Origin: Actinomycetota bacterium
Lineage (GTDB): Bacteria; Actinomycetota; Acidimicrobiia; Acidimicrobiales; Microtrichaceae
DNA: 6,237 bases
Assembly (NCBI GenBank): GCA_018268735.1
Contig: JAFDWA010000106.1
Span: forward strand, 1 to 6,237
Reading direction: 5' to 3'
Numbering within the stretch: position 1 is the first letter of the stretch; each line of letters begins with the position of its first letter. This document shows, piece after piece, positions 5,326 to 6,237 of this stretch. Made by a program: the position numbers and the translations under genes. The notes below the pieces were generated by a model. The model was not told where the DNA came from. It searched no databases and was given only the letters and a program-made list of their open reading frames with translations.

Positions 5326-6237
5326 ATGTCAGGCTCCAGGTGGAACCCTCGACCGATCTCAGCAGCCCTCGTCGCCACGGTCCTCGTGGCGTTGCTCGCC
5401 GGGTGCGCGTCGGGTGAGCGCAGCGACGCCGCCCGCACCACGACGACCGGCCCGAAGAAGGCGGGCTCCTCCTCGACGACGACCGCCCCAGGGATCCCCG
5501 GTCAGATCCCCGGCATGGCCCCGGTGATCGACCCGAGCAACGTGTACTCCGAGACCGCCGCGGGCAAGCCGTCAGCGGCTCCGGACGGCTCGAAGTCCTA
5601 CGTCTACGTGCCCGACAACGACGACGGCCAGGTGTGGGTGATCGACCAGGCGACCTACGAGGTCGTGGCTCGCTACCCGGTCGGCAAGCTCGTCCAGCAC
5701 GTCGTGCCATCGCACGACATGAAGACCCTGTACGCGAACGCATCGGGCTCGAGCCAGCTGGTGCCGTTCGATCCGGTCACCGGCAAGCCCGGCACACCGA
5801 TCCCCGTGGACGCGCCCTACAACCTGTACTTCACCCCCGACGGCCGCAGCGCCATCGTGATGGCCGAGCGGCGCAACCGGATGGACTTCTACGACGCCGC
5901 CACGTGGCAGCGCACCCGCTCGGTCGAGGTGCCCTGCACCGGCAAGGGCGCGACGACGGGTGGGATCAACCACGCCGACTGGTCCGCCGACGGCACGTAC
6001 TTCATCGCGACCTGCGAGTTCTCGGGACGGCTCATCAAGGTCGACACGCTCACCGGGCAGATCCAGGGGACCCTCGACCTCGACAAGGGCGACATGCCTC
6101 AGGACTGCCGCGTGGCACCCGACGGCACCACCTTCCTGGTCGCCGACATGATGGCGGGCGGCGTCCACGTCATCGACGGTCCGTCGTTCCGCAAGGTCGG
6201 CTTCATCCCGACAGGTGACGGCGCGCACGGCATCTAC
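5326..6237 (+). CDS. Beta-propeller lipoprotein, YncE/YVTN-repeat like (3' end outside window)
   Basis: The frame from ATG 5326 stays open for 304 codons to the last base of the window, so the C-terminus is missing. It begins with a lipoprotein signal: basic start (RWNPRP), hydrophobic segment at about 12-25 and lipobox LAGC with C27 as the lipidated residue. A Thr/Ser-rich flexible linker follows (about 36-56), so the protein is expected on the outer face of the membrane. The rest holds repeated blade-like units typical of YncE/YVTN or cytochrome d1-type propellers, each with (P/A)DG then a strand and an ID, YD or VD turn: about 86-120, 129-162, 171-204, 220-252 and 264-297. A normal propeller needs six to eight blades, so one to three probably lie beyond the edge. 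No haem or metal motif is clear. Family is likely; function unknown. Confidence 0.82.
   Translation, partial: MSGSRWNPRPISAALVATVLVALLAGCASGERSDAARTTTTGPKKAGSSSTTTAPGIPGQIPGMAPVIDPSNVYSETAAGKPSAAPDGSKSYVYVPDNDDGQVWVIDQATYEVVARYPVGKLVQHVVPSHDMKTLYANASGSSQLVPFDPVTGKPGTPIPVDAPYNLYFTPDGRSAIVMAERRNRMDFYDAATWQRTRSVEVPCTGKGATTGGINHADWSADGTYFIATCEFSGRLIKVDTLTGQIQGTLDLDKGDMPQDCRVAPDGTTFLVADMMAGGVHVIDGPSFRKVGFIPTGDGAHGIY

Overview
The window is high-GC DNA with strong G/C preference at third codon positions. It has short intergenic gaps and several genes whose start codon lies only 6 to 8 bases after a TANNNT -10 hexamer, the pattern of leaderless transcripts common in Actinobacteria. The Thr/Ser-rich linker after the lipobox of the last gene and the family mix (acyl-CoA and flavin chemistry, GGDEF signalling) fit an actinobacterium, perhaps Acidimicrobiia. 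That placement is inference; no marker gene is present.

Layout, left to right. (1) The left edge carries the N-terminus of a minus-strand protein with a 15-bp tandem repeat (Ser-Asp-Thr-Asp-Pro units); the rest is outside the window. (2) A minus-strand pair, azlC then azlD, encodes the large and small subunits of a branched-chain amino acid exporter. An 18-bp perfect palindrome sits on the azlC start region. (3) Divergent from azlC, a 62-codon plus-strand gene of unknown function converges on (4) a minus-strand PAS-GAF-GGDEF diguanylate cyclase. A nested stem-loop lies between these two 3' ends. (5) Divergent from the cyclase is an Old Yellow Enzyme-type FMN oxidoreductase with a C-terminal four-cysteine motif. 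It converges on (6) a minus-strand crotonase-fold protein that lacks both classical hydratase glutamates and carries a His/Asp pair in their place. (7) Divergent from the crotonase, a beta-propeller lipoprotein runs off the right edge.

The genes alternate in strand and form one clear operon only (azlCD). The oxidoreductase and the crotonase-like enzyme are the most suggestive neighbours, since both families act on enones, acyl-CoAs or cyclic ketones, but they are convergent and not co-transcribed. I see no RNA genes, CRISPR array, insertion sequence, prophage or defence system, and no strong case for a new multi-gene system. The best leads are the azlC palindrome, the unusual crotonase active site, the 62-residue orphan and the overlapping divergent leaderless promoters.
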